13,087 nt of DNA. It comes from Clostridia bacterium (lineage in GTDB: Bacteria > Bacillota > Clostridia > Oscillospirales > SIG627). Of the stretch, positions 1 to 6,131 are shown in pieces; positions within the stretch are counted from its first letter, which is position 1; the number at the start of each line of letters is the position of its first letter. The notes beneath the pieces were generated by a model, which was not told the DNA's origin, made no database searches, and saw nothing but the letters and a program-made list of their open reading frames with translations. The position numbers were made by a program, and so were the translations under genes. The DNA lies in the NCBI GenBank assembly GCA_017453605.1, contig JAFTEP010000334.1:1-13087 (forward strand), written 5' to 3'.

Positions 1-411
1 ATAGAGCACACCGCCGAGCTTAACGAGATCTGTCAGAATAACGGGATGACTCTCGCGATAGAGGTGCTGCCGAGGACCTGCCTCGGAAACTGCTCCGACG
101 AGATCCTCAGGTTCGTCGAAGCCATCCCCGGGCTCAAGGTCTGCTTCGACGTGAACCACCTTCTGAAAGAGGATCACTCGACCTTTATCAAGAAGGTCGG
201 AAAGTACATCGTCACGACCCACATCTCCGACTACGACTTCGTCGACGAGAAGCACTGGTTCCCGCTCGACGGCAAGATCGACTGGAAAAAGCTCCAGGAG
301 GACCTCGAAGCGGCCGACTACTCCGGACCCTTCCTCTACGAGACGGGGCTCCCCGGCAACAGAGTCCTCTCCGACGTCAAAAAGAACAAGCTCGAACTCG
401 AAAAACTCTGA
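1..411 (+). CDS. Sugar phosphate isomerase/epimerase-like TIM-barrel protein, C-terminal part
   Basis: The frame is open from base 1, so the 5' part of the gene lies outside the window; 136 residues remain. The fragment resembles the C-terminal half of the xylose-isomerase-like/AP endonuclease 2 TIM-barrel family. Candidate metal or catalytic residues sit in the expected order: Glu in EVLPR (codon 61-63), Asp and His in CFDVNH (148-150 and 157-159), His in THISD (220-222) and Glu in YETG (340-342). The HWFPLDGKIDW segment after the histidine strand is also typical of the family. Such enzymes are cytosolic and isomerise or epimerise sugars or their phosphates; the substrate cannot be told from this fragment. 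The first ATG in view (46) is internal, because the family's barrel needs about 120 more residues upstream. A terminator follows 24 bases after the stop. Confidence 0.8.
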   Translation: MEHTAELNEICQNNGMTLAIEVLPRTCLGNCSDEILRFVEAIPGLKVCFDVNHLLKEDHSTFIKKVGKYIVTTHISDYDFVDEKHWFPLDGKIDWKKLQEDLEAADYSGPFLYETGLPGNRVLSDVKKNKLELEKL

Positions 412-435
412 GCGCAGGGTTTATATCGCTTTCAG

Positions 436-466
436 GGAGCCGCGGTCTTGCCGCGGCTCCTTCTTC
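436..466 (+). terminator. Rho-independent terminator of the isomerase-like gene
   Basis: A perfect 10-bp GC-rich stem (GGAGCCGCGG at 436-445, CCGCGGCTCC at 451-460) with a 5-base loop is followed by TTCTT. It lies 24 bases after the stop codon at 411, as expected for an intrinsic terminator. The U-tract is short and interrupted, so efficiency is uncertain. Confidence 0.75.
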
Positions 467-505
467 GCGCCCCTTTTCAGCCGGAGGCGAAAGAGGCGGT
501 CTGTC

Positions 506-547
506 AGAACACAAAAGCCGCCGTGTTCCGTAGTCGGAAACGGCGGC
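506..547 (-). terminator. Rho-independent terminator of the leftward exonuclease operon
   Basis: Read on the minus strand, an imperfect 13-bp stem (arms 547-535 and 530-517, one bulged base) is followed by TTTTGTGTTCT. It begins 33 bases beyond the exonuclease stop codon. With the plus-strand terminator at 436-466 it separates two convergent transcripts. Confidence 0.75.
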
Positions 548-580
548 CCGATACAGATCGACAGGCAAGTTTTGATGATC

Positions 581-1456
581 TCACGCTTCTTTGGATTTTT
601 TATCGAGCAGGCTTTTCAGCCGGGCGTTCAGCGGATGGACCGTGAGGATCCCCTGCCAGGCGTTTTCTTTTTTTGTCAGCCTCAGATCGACGAAAAACTT
701 TTCCCCGCGGTAGTTTTCAGCCAGCGCGAAGAGCTTCCACGGCGAGGCGTTCACCCAATCGGAGAGGGTCAGCTTCCCGGTCAGAGGATGGTTTATCCCC
801 TGCCGCGAGACTTCGTTCACGAGCGCTTTCTTGCTCGGATAAGGCTTTGAGGAGCGCAGGGAGAAGACGGACGGCGGGGTCACTTCGTCGTAGAGCCGGG
901 CATATTTTTCCATCCCCGCCTTCATATCGAGGTGGCGGCACAGAAGAGAAGTCGCTTCGGCGTCGGCGAGCGCGTCGTGGGCGTCCGTCAGCGTCTCTCC
1001 GACGTTCTCCGCGGCGAACGCGAGGGAGAACTGGCGGTGTTCGTGGGTGATCTGATCGTCGTAGATCAGCTGCAGATCGTAGTGCTTCGGGATCGCGTCC
1101 GTCGGGAGGCTATGTATCACGAGATTGTCTCTGAGCATCGGCACGTCGTCCGGGCCCCAGGTGAATATATCGCAGTTGCCGCACCAGGAAAAAAATCGCG
1201 CCGCGGCGGTCTGGAAGCTCTCGCCCTTTGCAAGCCGCTCGGAGCTGACTCCCGTGAGCTGCTTGACCTTCCCGTGCATCTTGCGGTAGTAGACCGGCTT
1301 TATCAGGGCGTTGAATCTGTCTATCGGCTCGAATCGTTCGTCGAGCATGACCGCTCCGATCTGGAAGATCTCGCCCTTCAAATAGAACGGCTTGGTCACC
1401 GCGAGCGCGGGGACTCTTGCCTGGTTCCATTCGAGGTCGAGGACAACGTGGTTCAT
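581..1456 (-). CDS. DEDDh-family 3'-5' exonuclease
   Basis: A 291-residue protein with an N-terminal RNase T/Exonuclease X-T (DnaQ-like) domain. All acidic motifs are visible: Exo I DLEWN (D7, E9), Exo II WGPDD (W100, D104 as the likely metal ligand) and Exo III HDALADAEAT (H160, D165), which makes it the DEDDh subclass. The arrangement is close to KapD/ERI-1-like bacterial exonucleases, which trim single-stranded RNA or DNA with two metal ions in the cytosol; the natural substrate is unknown. About 110 residues follow the nuclease domain and match nothing I recognise. I chose the start at 1456 because AGGAAGG (1465-1471) lies 8 bases upstream and the motif DLEWN should begin near residue 7. 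An in-frame ATG at 1495 would add 13 residues and lacks this support. It is the second gene of a leftward operon, 57 bases after the small membrane protein gene. Confidence 0.88.
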   Translation of the reverse strand: MNHVVLDLEWNQARVPALAVTKPFYLKGEIFQIGAVMLDERFEPIDRFNALIKPVYYRKMHGKVKQLTGVSSERLAKGESFQTAAARFFSWCGNCDIFTWGPDDVPMLRDNLVIHSLPTDAIPKHYDLQLIYDDQITHEHRQFSLAFAAENVGETLTDAHDALADAEATSLLCRHLDMKAGMEKYARLYDEVTPPSVFSLRSSKPYPSKKALVNEVSRQGINHPLTGKLTLSDWVNASPWKLFALAENYRGEKFFVDLRLTKKENAWQGILTVHPLNARLKSLLDKKSKEA

Positions 1457-1462
1457 TTTTCG

Positions 1463-1471
1463 TTCCTTCCT
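1463..1471 (-). promoter_or_regulatory. Ribosome binding site that sets the exonuclease start
   Basis: On the minus strand AGGAAGGAA ends 6 bases before the ATG at 1456. This is the best Shine-Dalgarno match nearby and argues against the longer ATG start at 1495. Confidence 0.75.
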
Positions 1472-1480
1472 GCCGTTAGC

Positions 1481-1506
1481 CTCCGGACGCCGCAAGGCGC
1501 CCGGAG
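1481..1506 (-). other. Intercistronic stem-loop between the membrane protein and exonuclease genes
   Basis: In the leftward transcript an 11-bp stem (one G-U pair) closes on a UUGC tetraloop. It starts 7 bases after the stop of the small membrane gene and ends about 10 bases before the exonuclease Shine-Dalgarno site. No U-tract follows, so it is not a standard terminator. An RNA-stability, processing or translational role is possible; none is shown. Confidence 0.55.
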
Positions 1507-1513
1507 AAACAAG

Positions 1514-1801
1514 TCATTTTTTGGTTTTTTCGGGCGCTTTTTCGAGCCCGAATTTCTTTTTCAGTTTCTTTGTCAGCTTCTTTTTAAGCGAAGATCTGTA
1601 GGCGCAGCACAGCGCGCAGATCCCCGCAAGAGCGACGAGAACGGCGATCAAGCCCTTCAGCAGAGAGAAGCTGAACGAGAGGTCGCCTTTGAGGTTTTTG
1701 TCTTTATCTGTCCCGCAGATCGCGGTGTCGTAGCTGAATTTCTGAGTTATCCTTATCCTGTCGAGATCGCTGATGATCCTTTTGAGATCGGCAGTGCACA
1801 T
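1514..1801 (-). CDS. Small single-span cationic membrane protein, unknown function
   Basis: A 95-residue protein I do not recognise. The first 45 residues are polar. A hydrophobic helix of about 20 residues (roughly 47-67, LLKGLIAVLVALAGICALCC) contains three Cys in its C-terminal end. The last 27 residues are strongly basic, with many Lys (KKKLTKKLKKK). With no signal peptide and a basic tail, the tail probably faces the cytoplasm, which is inference from the positive-inside rule. I favour the ATG at 1801: AAAGGA (1811-1816) lies 9 bases upstream of it, but touches the alternative ATG at 1810 directly. The gene is real rather than a shadow because it has a good ribosome site, a near-consensus promoter at 1868-1896, no better frame opposite, and an operon partner. 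It is first in a leftward operon with the exonuclease. Confidence 0.7.
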   Translation of the reverse strand: MCTADLKRIISDLDRIRITQKFSYDTAICGTDKDKNLKGDLSFSFSLLKGLIAVLVALAGICALCCAYRSSLKKKLTKKLKKKFGLEKAPEKTKK

Positions 1802-1810
1802 TTTTTTCAT

Positions 1811-1816
1811 TCCTTT
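1811..1816 (-). promoter_or_regulatory. Ribosome binding site that decides the start of the small membrane protein
   Basis: AAAGGA on the minus strand abuts the ATG at 1810 with no spacer but is 9 bases from the in-frame ATG at 1801. This makes 1801 the likely start and leaves three codons (Met-Lys-Lys) as leader sequence. Confidence 0.6.
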
Positions 1817-1867
1817 CGGTTTTGCCCGGTCAGAAAATCTTTTCGGACTAACTTCTATTATGCCTCT

Positions 1868-1896
1868 ATTTTACCCCAAAAATCCGAAATTGTAAA
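1868..1896 (-). promoter_or_regulatory. Sigma-A-type promoter of the leftward membrane protein-exonuclease operon
   Basis: On the minus strand TTTACA (1896-1891) and TAAAAT (1873-1868) are separated by exactly 17 bases. Each hexamer matches consensus in 5 of 6 positions. Predicted transcription would start near 1861, leaving about 60 bases of leader before the ATG at 1801. Confidence 0.75.
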
Positions 1897-1964
1897 GCGT
1901 TTTGCGATTATCTGAGCATCCTTGGCGTCTTATCGTCAAAAAAAGTCATTTTCCTTTCCGGCTT

Positions 1965-1998
1965 TTCGACCCGTCTCGCTCTTTGAAAGTGATAAAAT
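1965..1998 (+). promoter_or_regulatory. Possible Spo0A-type promoter region of spoIIE
   Basis: TTCGACC (1965-1971; GGTCGAA on the other strand) matches the Spo0A box TGTCGAA in 6 of 7 positions. A TAAAAT hexamer follows at 1993-1998 with no good -35 at normal spacing. In Bacillus, spoIIE is a Spo0A-activated sigma-A promoter with 0A boxes near a displaced -35, so the arrangement is suggestive. A 6/7 match to a 7-mer is expected often by chance, so this is weak. Confidence 0.3.
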
Positions 1999-2046
1999 CG
2001 CTTATAAAGTTCCCGACGGGAAAACGATTTCAAGGAGAAAAAGAAA

Positions 2047-4428
2047 ATGAAGGACTTAAAACAAAAAGGCGCGGGTATCAGAAAAAAAGAACATCCGGGC
2101 GTCTACAGAGTGAAAACGCGCCTGACCGGATTCAGGCGCGGAGTTATCAACAAAGGGAAAAAACTTATCGACGCCGGCAGAGACGCCACCGTGAGCGAGA
2201 GAGCAAGACAGATGCTTCTCCTCTCCGCCGTGTTCGTCGCTTCTGTTTTTATGTCGCTCGGAGAACTGCCCTTCGAGTGCTATCCCGTGGGGATCGCTCT
2301 CATCTGCGCGGTGAACGGGAAGATCCGCATACTTCCGGGACTATCGGCGGGTCTGTTCGCCTCCGCGCTTATCGCGGGGAGCCTTTTGTCGTGTCTTTTC
2401 GTGAAGAGCTATCCCTTCGTGCATTTTGCCGTCTACGCCTGCGCGTTCATCATCCGCATGGTCATGACCGGCGGAGCGCTCGACGAATCGCCGATCGCGT
2501 CGACGGCGGTATGTGCTTTCACCGCTTCTCTTTGTGCCCTCATCATAGCGGCGTTCGAGGGCTTCAGCCTGCCCTCACTCTTCATGCTCCTCACTCTCAG
2601 TGTGCTCAGTCCGATGATCTGTTACGTTCTCGGAGGTTTCTACGGCGAAAAGGAGCAGTTTTTCAACCGCGAGTGCGCCTTTCTCGCTTTTGTCACGATC
2701 CTTGTCTATTCTCTCAGGGAGCCGCAGATCCTGGGCGTCGCCCCGGCGTTCGCTGGATCCGTCGTGTTCACCTTCGCCGTCGCCCGCTTCAGAGGCCCGA
2801 TCTACGGCGCGGTCGCCGGCCTTGCGGTGGGCCTTGCCTGCGGCACTTCTCTTTACGGCGCTCTTCTCGGTCTGAGCGGCTTCTTCGCCGGGCTCTTCTT
2901 CCCGGTCTCCTCGCTCCTGGCGCTCTGCGTGGGATTCGTGGTGTCGGCGGGCTTTTCGATCTTCGGCGCGGGTTTCTCGGGTTTCGGAGCGGTCGCCGAC
3001 GATTACGTCGCGGGGATGGCTCTGTGGTTTGTTTTCAGGCGCTTTTTCGATACGGTCAGCGAGAAAAACGGCAGTCTTGTTTCCCGATCTGTCGGCGAGG
3101 GCGAGGCGCTCAAGGATCCGAGGCTTGAAAAGCTCTCGGACGCCTTCCACAGCCTGAGCCGCGTTTTCTATACGGTCTCCGATTCGATGCGCGTTCCCGA
3201 CGTGACGCAGACGACCGCCGTCGTCAGCGACTGCTGCAGCCGGCTCTGCAGCGGATGCCGCGCCGCCGGAGACTGCTGGGGCAGGGAGTATTCCTCCACG
3301 CGCGACGCCTCGTTCAGACTTGCGCAGGCGCTTCTCGGGCGCGGGAGCGTGGGAGAGGACGATCTGAGCGCGCATTTCAGAAAAAAATGCTTCAAACATT
3401 CGGAACTTATAGCCTCGGTAAACGAGAGCTTCTCGAAGCTCTGCTCCGATTGCTTCCGGGACAACAGGACGGACATCCTCGCCGGGGAATACAGCACGGT
3501 CGCGAGGCTTTTAAAGAGCAGCGCCGCGGGAGAGGACGCGGACGCGTCCGGCTGCGAGACGGAAAAAAGAAAGGCGGCGCGGCTTCTGAAAAGGCTCGGA
3601 GTGAGCTTTGTCAGAGTGGAGGTCGGCGGGAAAAGGGAGCTGAAGATCGACGTGTACGGCGTGGCTCCCCAGGCGGTCTCGCTCTCCTCCGAGCGCCTGA
3701 AGGGGGAGTTCGAGAAGGAGTTCGGCTGTCTCTTCGACGATCCGGCGTTTCTGCTTCTTGAGAGCACCGCCGTTTTGCGGATGAAGAAAAAAAGAAAGCT
3801 CGTTCTCGAGTGCGCGAAAGCGTGCCGCGCGAAGAACGGAGAGAACGTCAACGGAGACACAACGGGCTTTTTCGAGAGCGATTCGGACAGATTCTATTCG
3901 ATGATCTGCGACGGGATGGGAAGCGGCAGGGACGCGGCGATCACCTCGCGCCTGGCGGAGCTCTTCATAGAAAAACTGCTCTCCTGCTCGAGCCCGGACG
4001 GCCTGACCTTTGAGATGCTCAACAGCTTCCTTTTGGCTAGAAACGAGGAATCTTTCACGACGGTCGATCTGTTGGAGGTCGATCTTCTGAGCGGCGAGGG
4101 GAGCTTTATCAAGGCGGGAGCCGCGCCGAGCTTTGTGGTGAGAAAGGACAACGTGTTCCGCGTCGCGTCACGCACTCCGCCCGCGGGGATCCTCCCAAAG
4201 CTGACCGCCGAAAAGACGGCGCTCGATCTCATGGCGGGCGACGTGATCGTGATGGTCTCCGACGGGGTCTGCCCCGACAGCGGCGGAGAGTGGTTCCTGT
4301 CAAAGCTCGCCGGAGCCGACGCAAGAGAGCCGTCCGAGCTCGCTTCCGCTCTTCTCAACGCCGCCGCGGAGCGAGGCAAGGGCGCCGACGATATGACGGT
4401 CTTCGTGATCTCCGTCAAGGCGGCGTAA
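2047..4428 (+). CDS. spoIIE: Stage II sporulation protein E, PP2C-type phosphatase
   Basis: A 793-residue protein, close to the usual SpoIIE length of about 800-830. Residues 1-55 are polar and basic; about 56-336 are a run of hydrophobic helices (family: ten membrane spans); about 337-590 form the central regulatory region; the rest is a PP2C/SpoIIE phosphatase domain. Metal-site motifs are visible: CDGMGSG at 621-627 (D622), SDGV around D739, and GADDMTV around D781/D782. The central region has a cysteine cluster (C396, C397, C401, C404, C410 followed by W411) like the LCxxC...CW segment of clostridial homologues. In the family, SpoIIE sits at the polar septum with FtsZ and dephosphorylates SpoIIAA, freeing sigma-F in the forespore. 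The start is supported by AAGGAG (2032-2037), 9 bases before the ATG. It stands alone, without the tilS, hpt and ftsH genes that commonly follow it. Confidence 0.95.
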   Translation: MKDLKQKGAGIRKKEHPGVYRVKTRLTGFRRGVINKGKKLIDAGRDATVSERARQMLLLSAVFVASVFMSLGELPFECYPVGIALICAVNGKIRILPGLSAGLFASALIAGSLLSCLFVKSYPFVHFAVYACAFIIRMVMTGGALDESPIASTAVCAFTASLCALIIAAFEGFSLPSLFMLLTLSVLSPMICYVLGGFYGEKEQFFNRECAFLAFVTILVYSLREPQILGVAPAFAGSVVFTFAVARFRGPIYGAVAGLAVGLACGTSLYGALLGLSGFFAGLFFPVSSLLALCVGFVVSAGFSIFGAGFSGFGAVADDYVAGMALWFVFRRFFDTVSEKNGSLVSRSVGEGEALKDPRLEKLSDAFHSLSRVFYTVSDSMRVPDVTQTTAVVSDCCSRLCSGCRAAGDCWGREYSSTRDASFRLAQALLGRGSVGEDDLSAHFRKKCFKHSELIASVNESFSKLCSDCFRDNRTDILAGEYSTVARLLKSSAAGEDADASGCETEKRKAARLLKRLGVSFVRVEVGGKRELKIDVYGVAPQAVSLSSERLKGEFEKEFGCLFDDPAFLLLESTAVLRMKKKRKLVLECAKACRAKNGENVNGDTTGFFESDSDRFYSMICDGMGSGRDAAITSRLAELFIEKLLSCSSPDGLTFEMLNSFLLARNEESFTTVDLLEVDLLSGEGSFIKAGAAPSFVVRKDNVFRVASRTPPAGILPKLTAEKTALDLMAGDVIVMVSDGVCPDSGGEWFLSKLAGADAREPSELASALLNAAAERGKGADDMTVFVISVKAA

Positions 4429-4495
4429 AAAACACCCCCCCGCAGAGCAATATTGAAGCGGTCCCCGTCAAGCAAGTGAAAAAACTGTTTTGCGC

Positions 4496-4532
4496 AAAAT
4501 CCCACCCTGCTGCGCAGCAGGGTGGGATTTTT
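4496..4532 (+). terminator. Perfect 36-bp palindrome, probable bidirectional terminator after spoIIE
   Basis: Two 18-base arms (4496-4513 and 4514-4531) are exact reverse complements, with no spacer base between them. Four A's flank one side and five T's the other, so it can act as an intrinsic terminator on either strand. It starts 67 bases after the spoIIE stop and is the only terminator candidate there. In RNA the central bases must open to form the loop. Confidence 0.75.
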
Positions 4533-4751
4533 CAGGCGGCGGCGCGATGGAACTTTACAGGCGTCACGTATCGGAGGATCCGGCGAAGAGCTCATCCGCC
4601 GCGGTCCGGGCAAAGGTATTCCGGCATGATTATTTAAGGCTGTCAGGCAAAAAAAGATCGACGTTTTGTCAATAAGACCGCGCGTGAGAAAAAGAGAGCG
4701 CGTTTTCCGGCAGACCGGCAGAGATAAAAAAGCAAACGGCCGCGGAAGGTC
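4533..4751. other. Intergenic stretch between spoIIE terminator and next promoter, no gene identified
   Basis: I find no convincing gene. A 42-codon frame from ATG 4547 to TAA 4675 has only a weak AGGCGG upstream and no recognisable protein. A CGCGC/GCGCG pair near 4678-4705 could form a weak stem followed by TTTT, and CGGCAGA occurs twice in tandem around 4707-4722. None of this amounts to a known RNA or regulatory element. Confidence 0.5.
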
Positions 4752-4779
4752 TTGACAAATCCCGGATTTGTTGTATAAT
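4752..4779 (+). promoter_or_regulatory. Consensus sigma-A promoter with a palindromic spacer (candidate operator)
   Basis: TTGACA (4752-4757) and TATAAT (4774-4779) are both perfect consensus hexamers, 16 bases apart. Almost the whole spacer is a palindrome, ACAAATCCCGGATTTGT (4755-4771): two 8-base arms around one central base, overlapping the 3' end of the -35. A regulator bound there would block RNA polymerase, so a repressor operator is likely by inference. Transcription would start near 4786, about 45 bases before the chosen ATG. Confidence 0.85.
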
Positions 4780-4830
4780 GGAGAAAAATCGAAGGGTGTC
4801 TTGCGGGTAAATCGCGCGAAAAGCAGTCTT

Positions 4831-6030
4831 ATGAAAATGATCGTCGACAAACTTCACTCCCAGGTCTGGAAGAGGTTCGTGCGGATGCCGTACGGGCATA
4901 TCGTGGACTACGCGGACGGTAACGGGAACACTGTGATCCCGACCGCCGGAGAGTGCAGCGACGGGCTGCCGAATCCGCTGGCGTGGGGCGTTTCCATAGA
5001 GAACGGAGCGTTTTTCGGCGGTCTGTATCTTTACGGTCTGTGCGAAAAATTCGAGCATGAAGCGGACGAAGAACTGAAAAAGGAGATAGAGGTCATTTAC
5101 AAGGGGCTTCTTCTTCTCTGCGACGTCTGCCGGACTGACGGCTGCATCGCGCGCGGAGTCGCCGACGACGGCGTCTCGCATCCGTTTTACAGCTCGGACG
5201 ATCAGTTCGGGCCGTGGATGCTCGGTCTGTGGAAGCTTTTGCATTCTCCCGCTTCGGACGAAACGATGCGCCCGGAAATAAAAAAGCGCCTCGTACGGGC
5301 GCTGTCCGGGATCCGCTCGATCGGGTGGAAGATCCCGACCGAACGAAAGGGTGTGACCTTCGGCTCCTACGCCGGGAGCGAGTGGCGCTCTGTCACGAAG
5401 CTTCTGTTCGCCGCCGCGGTATCGCGGGAGCTGGGGATAATCGGCGAAGAGGAGTATGAAGCTCTCGCCGGGGAGCGCCCGAGCGGGAGCCCGTATACCA
5501 GAAGCGAGATCGCCTCACAGGGCTTTGCGCCGGATATGATCCGCTCGACGGGGCTGATCCAGTTCTGGATCCACACCTGCGCGCAGCTTTGCGCGAGAGA
5601 GCTTATCGGGATGGATCCATCGCGAGCCGGACTCTTCCGGGCGGGGTCAAAGGCAAACGGCGCGGTCGCGGTAAGATTTGCCGGAGATTATGAAAAATAT
5701 CTCGCAGAGCCGAGAAAAAAACTGACCTGCGACTGGCGCGTCCTGCTGGACGGCGCGAAGAGACCGACGGATCCGAAAGAGATTGTCGAAGAGGCGAGCC
5801 GTCAGATAAACGAGTTTTTCAAAGAACACAGTCCGGGAATGCGCGACGAGAAGCGCTTTCTGGGTCAGTCGCTTTTTGCCGCGTGGATATCGGCGGTCAG
5901 CGGAGACAAAGCGGCGGAAGAGAACGCGCGCGCCTGCCTCGAGGACGCCTCTGAGAGGGTGGATTGGTCCGAATGCGGCTGTTGCTTCGCGTTCGCGGCG
6001 GAATCCGCGCTCTGCTGCCTTCCGGGGTGA
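4831..6030 (+). CDS. Predicted alpha/alpha-barrel (six-hairpin glycosidase-like) protein, unknown function
   Basis: A 399-residue, apparently cytosolic protein: no signal peptide or membrane span. Its helical pattern and aromatic/acidic motifs (NPLAWG and IENGAFFGGLYL at 49-67; GVADDG then HPFYSSDDQFGPWMLGLW at 109-134) recall uncharacterised six-hairpin glycosidase-like proteins, whose members hydrolyse or eliminate sugars. This is fold-level recognition from memory, and no catalytic residues can be assigned; DD at 123-124 is a candidate acidic pair. The frame stays open upstream to a TTG at 4768, but that codon lies inside the promoter and ahead of the predicted transcription start, so it cannot be the start. 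ATG 4831 is the first downstream ATG, though its Shine-Dalgarno site is poor; ATG 4837 or TTG 4801 are alternatives. It opens a rightward block with two glycosyltransferase genes (101 bases to the next). Confidence 0.65.
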   Translation: MKMIVDKLHSQVWKRFVRMPYGHIVDYADGNGNTVIPTAGECSDGLPNPLAWGVSIENGAFFGGLYLYGLCEKFEHEADEELKKEIEVIYKGLLLLCDVCRTDGCIARGVADDGVSHPFYSSDDQFGPWMLGLWKLLHSPASDETMRPEIKKRLVRALSGIRSIGWKIPTERKGVTFGSYAGSEWRSVTKLLFAAAVSRELGIIGEEEYEALAGERPSGSPYTRSEIASQGFAPDMIRSTGLIQFWIHTCAQLCARELIGMDPSRAGLFRAGSKANGAVAVRFAGDYEKYLAEPRKKLTCDWRVLLDGAKRPTDPKEIVEEASRQINEFFKEHSPGMRDEKRFLGQSLFAAWISAVSGDKAAEENARACLEDASERVDWSECGCCFAFAAESALCCLPG

Positions 6031-6131
6031 TAGTAAAATCACTGAATTATTCAATGATCGGGTAATTGCGTTTGACCGTTCCGAATGAAAGACCGAGCGG
6101 ACTTCGCCTTTTTTCAATAGAAAGGATAAAA

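Noticed and set aside
1529..1552. TTCGGGC/GCCCGAA inverted repeat followed by TTTCTTTTT on the plus strand, terminator-like.
   Set aside because: It lies inside the coding end of the leftward small membrane gene, the T-run is the complement of its Lys codons, and no plus-strand transcript is expected there.
932..1915. Long plus-strand open frame (327 codons) opposite the exonuclease and small membrane genes.
   Set aside because: It is the complement of genes with clear motifs, ribosome sites and a promoter; its translation shows no family signature. GC-rich DNA often yields such shadows.
4547..4675. A 42-codon frame (ATG 4547 to TAA 4675) between spoIIE and the next promoter.
   Set aside because: Only a weak AGGCGG precedes it, no promoter lies between the palindromic terminator and the frame, and the product matches nothing known.
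4768..4830. N-terminal extension of the barrel protein starting at TTG 4768.
   Set aside because: The TTG and the next codons overlap the promoter spacer and -10 hexamer, upstream of the predicted transcription start.
6072..6077. TTGACC considered as a -35 for a separate promoter of the GT2 gene.
   Set aside because: No acceptable -10 hexamer lies 16-18 bases downstream.
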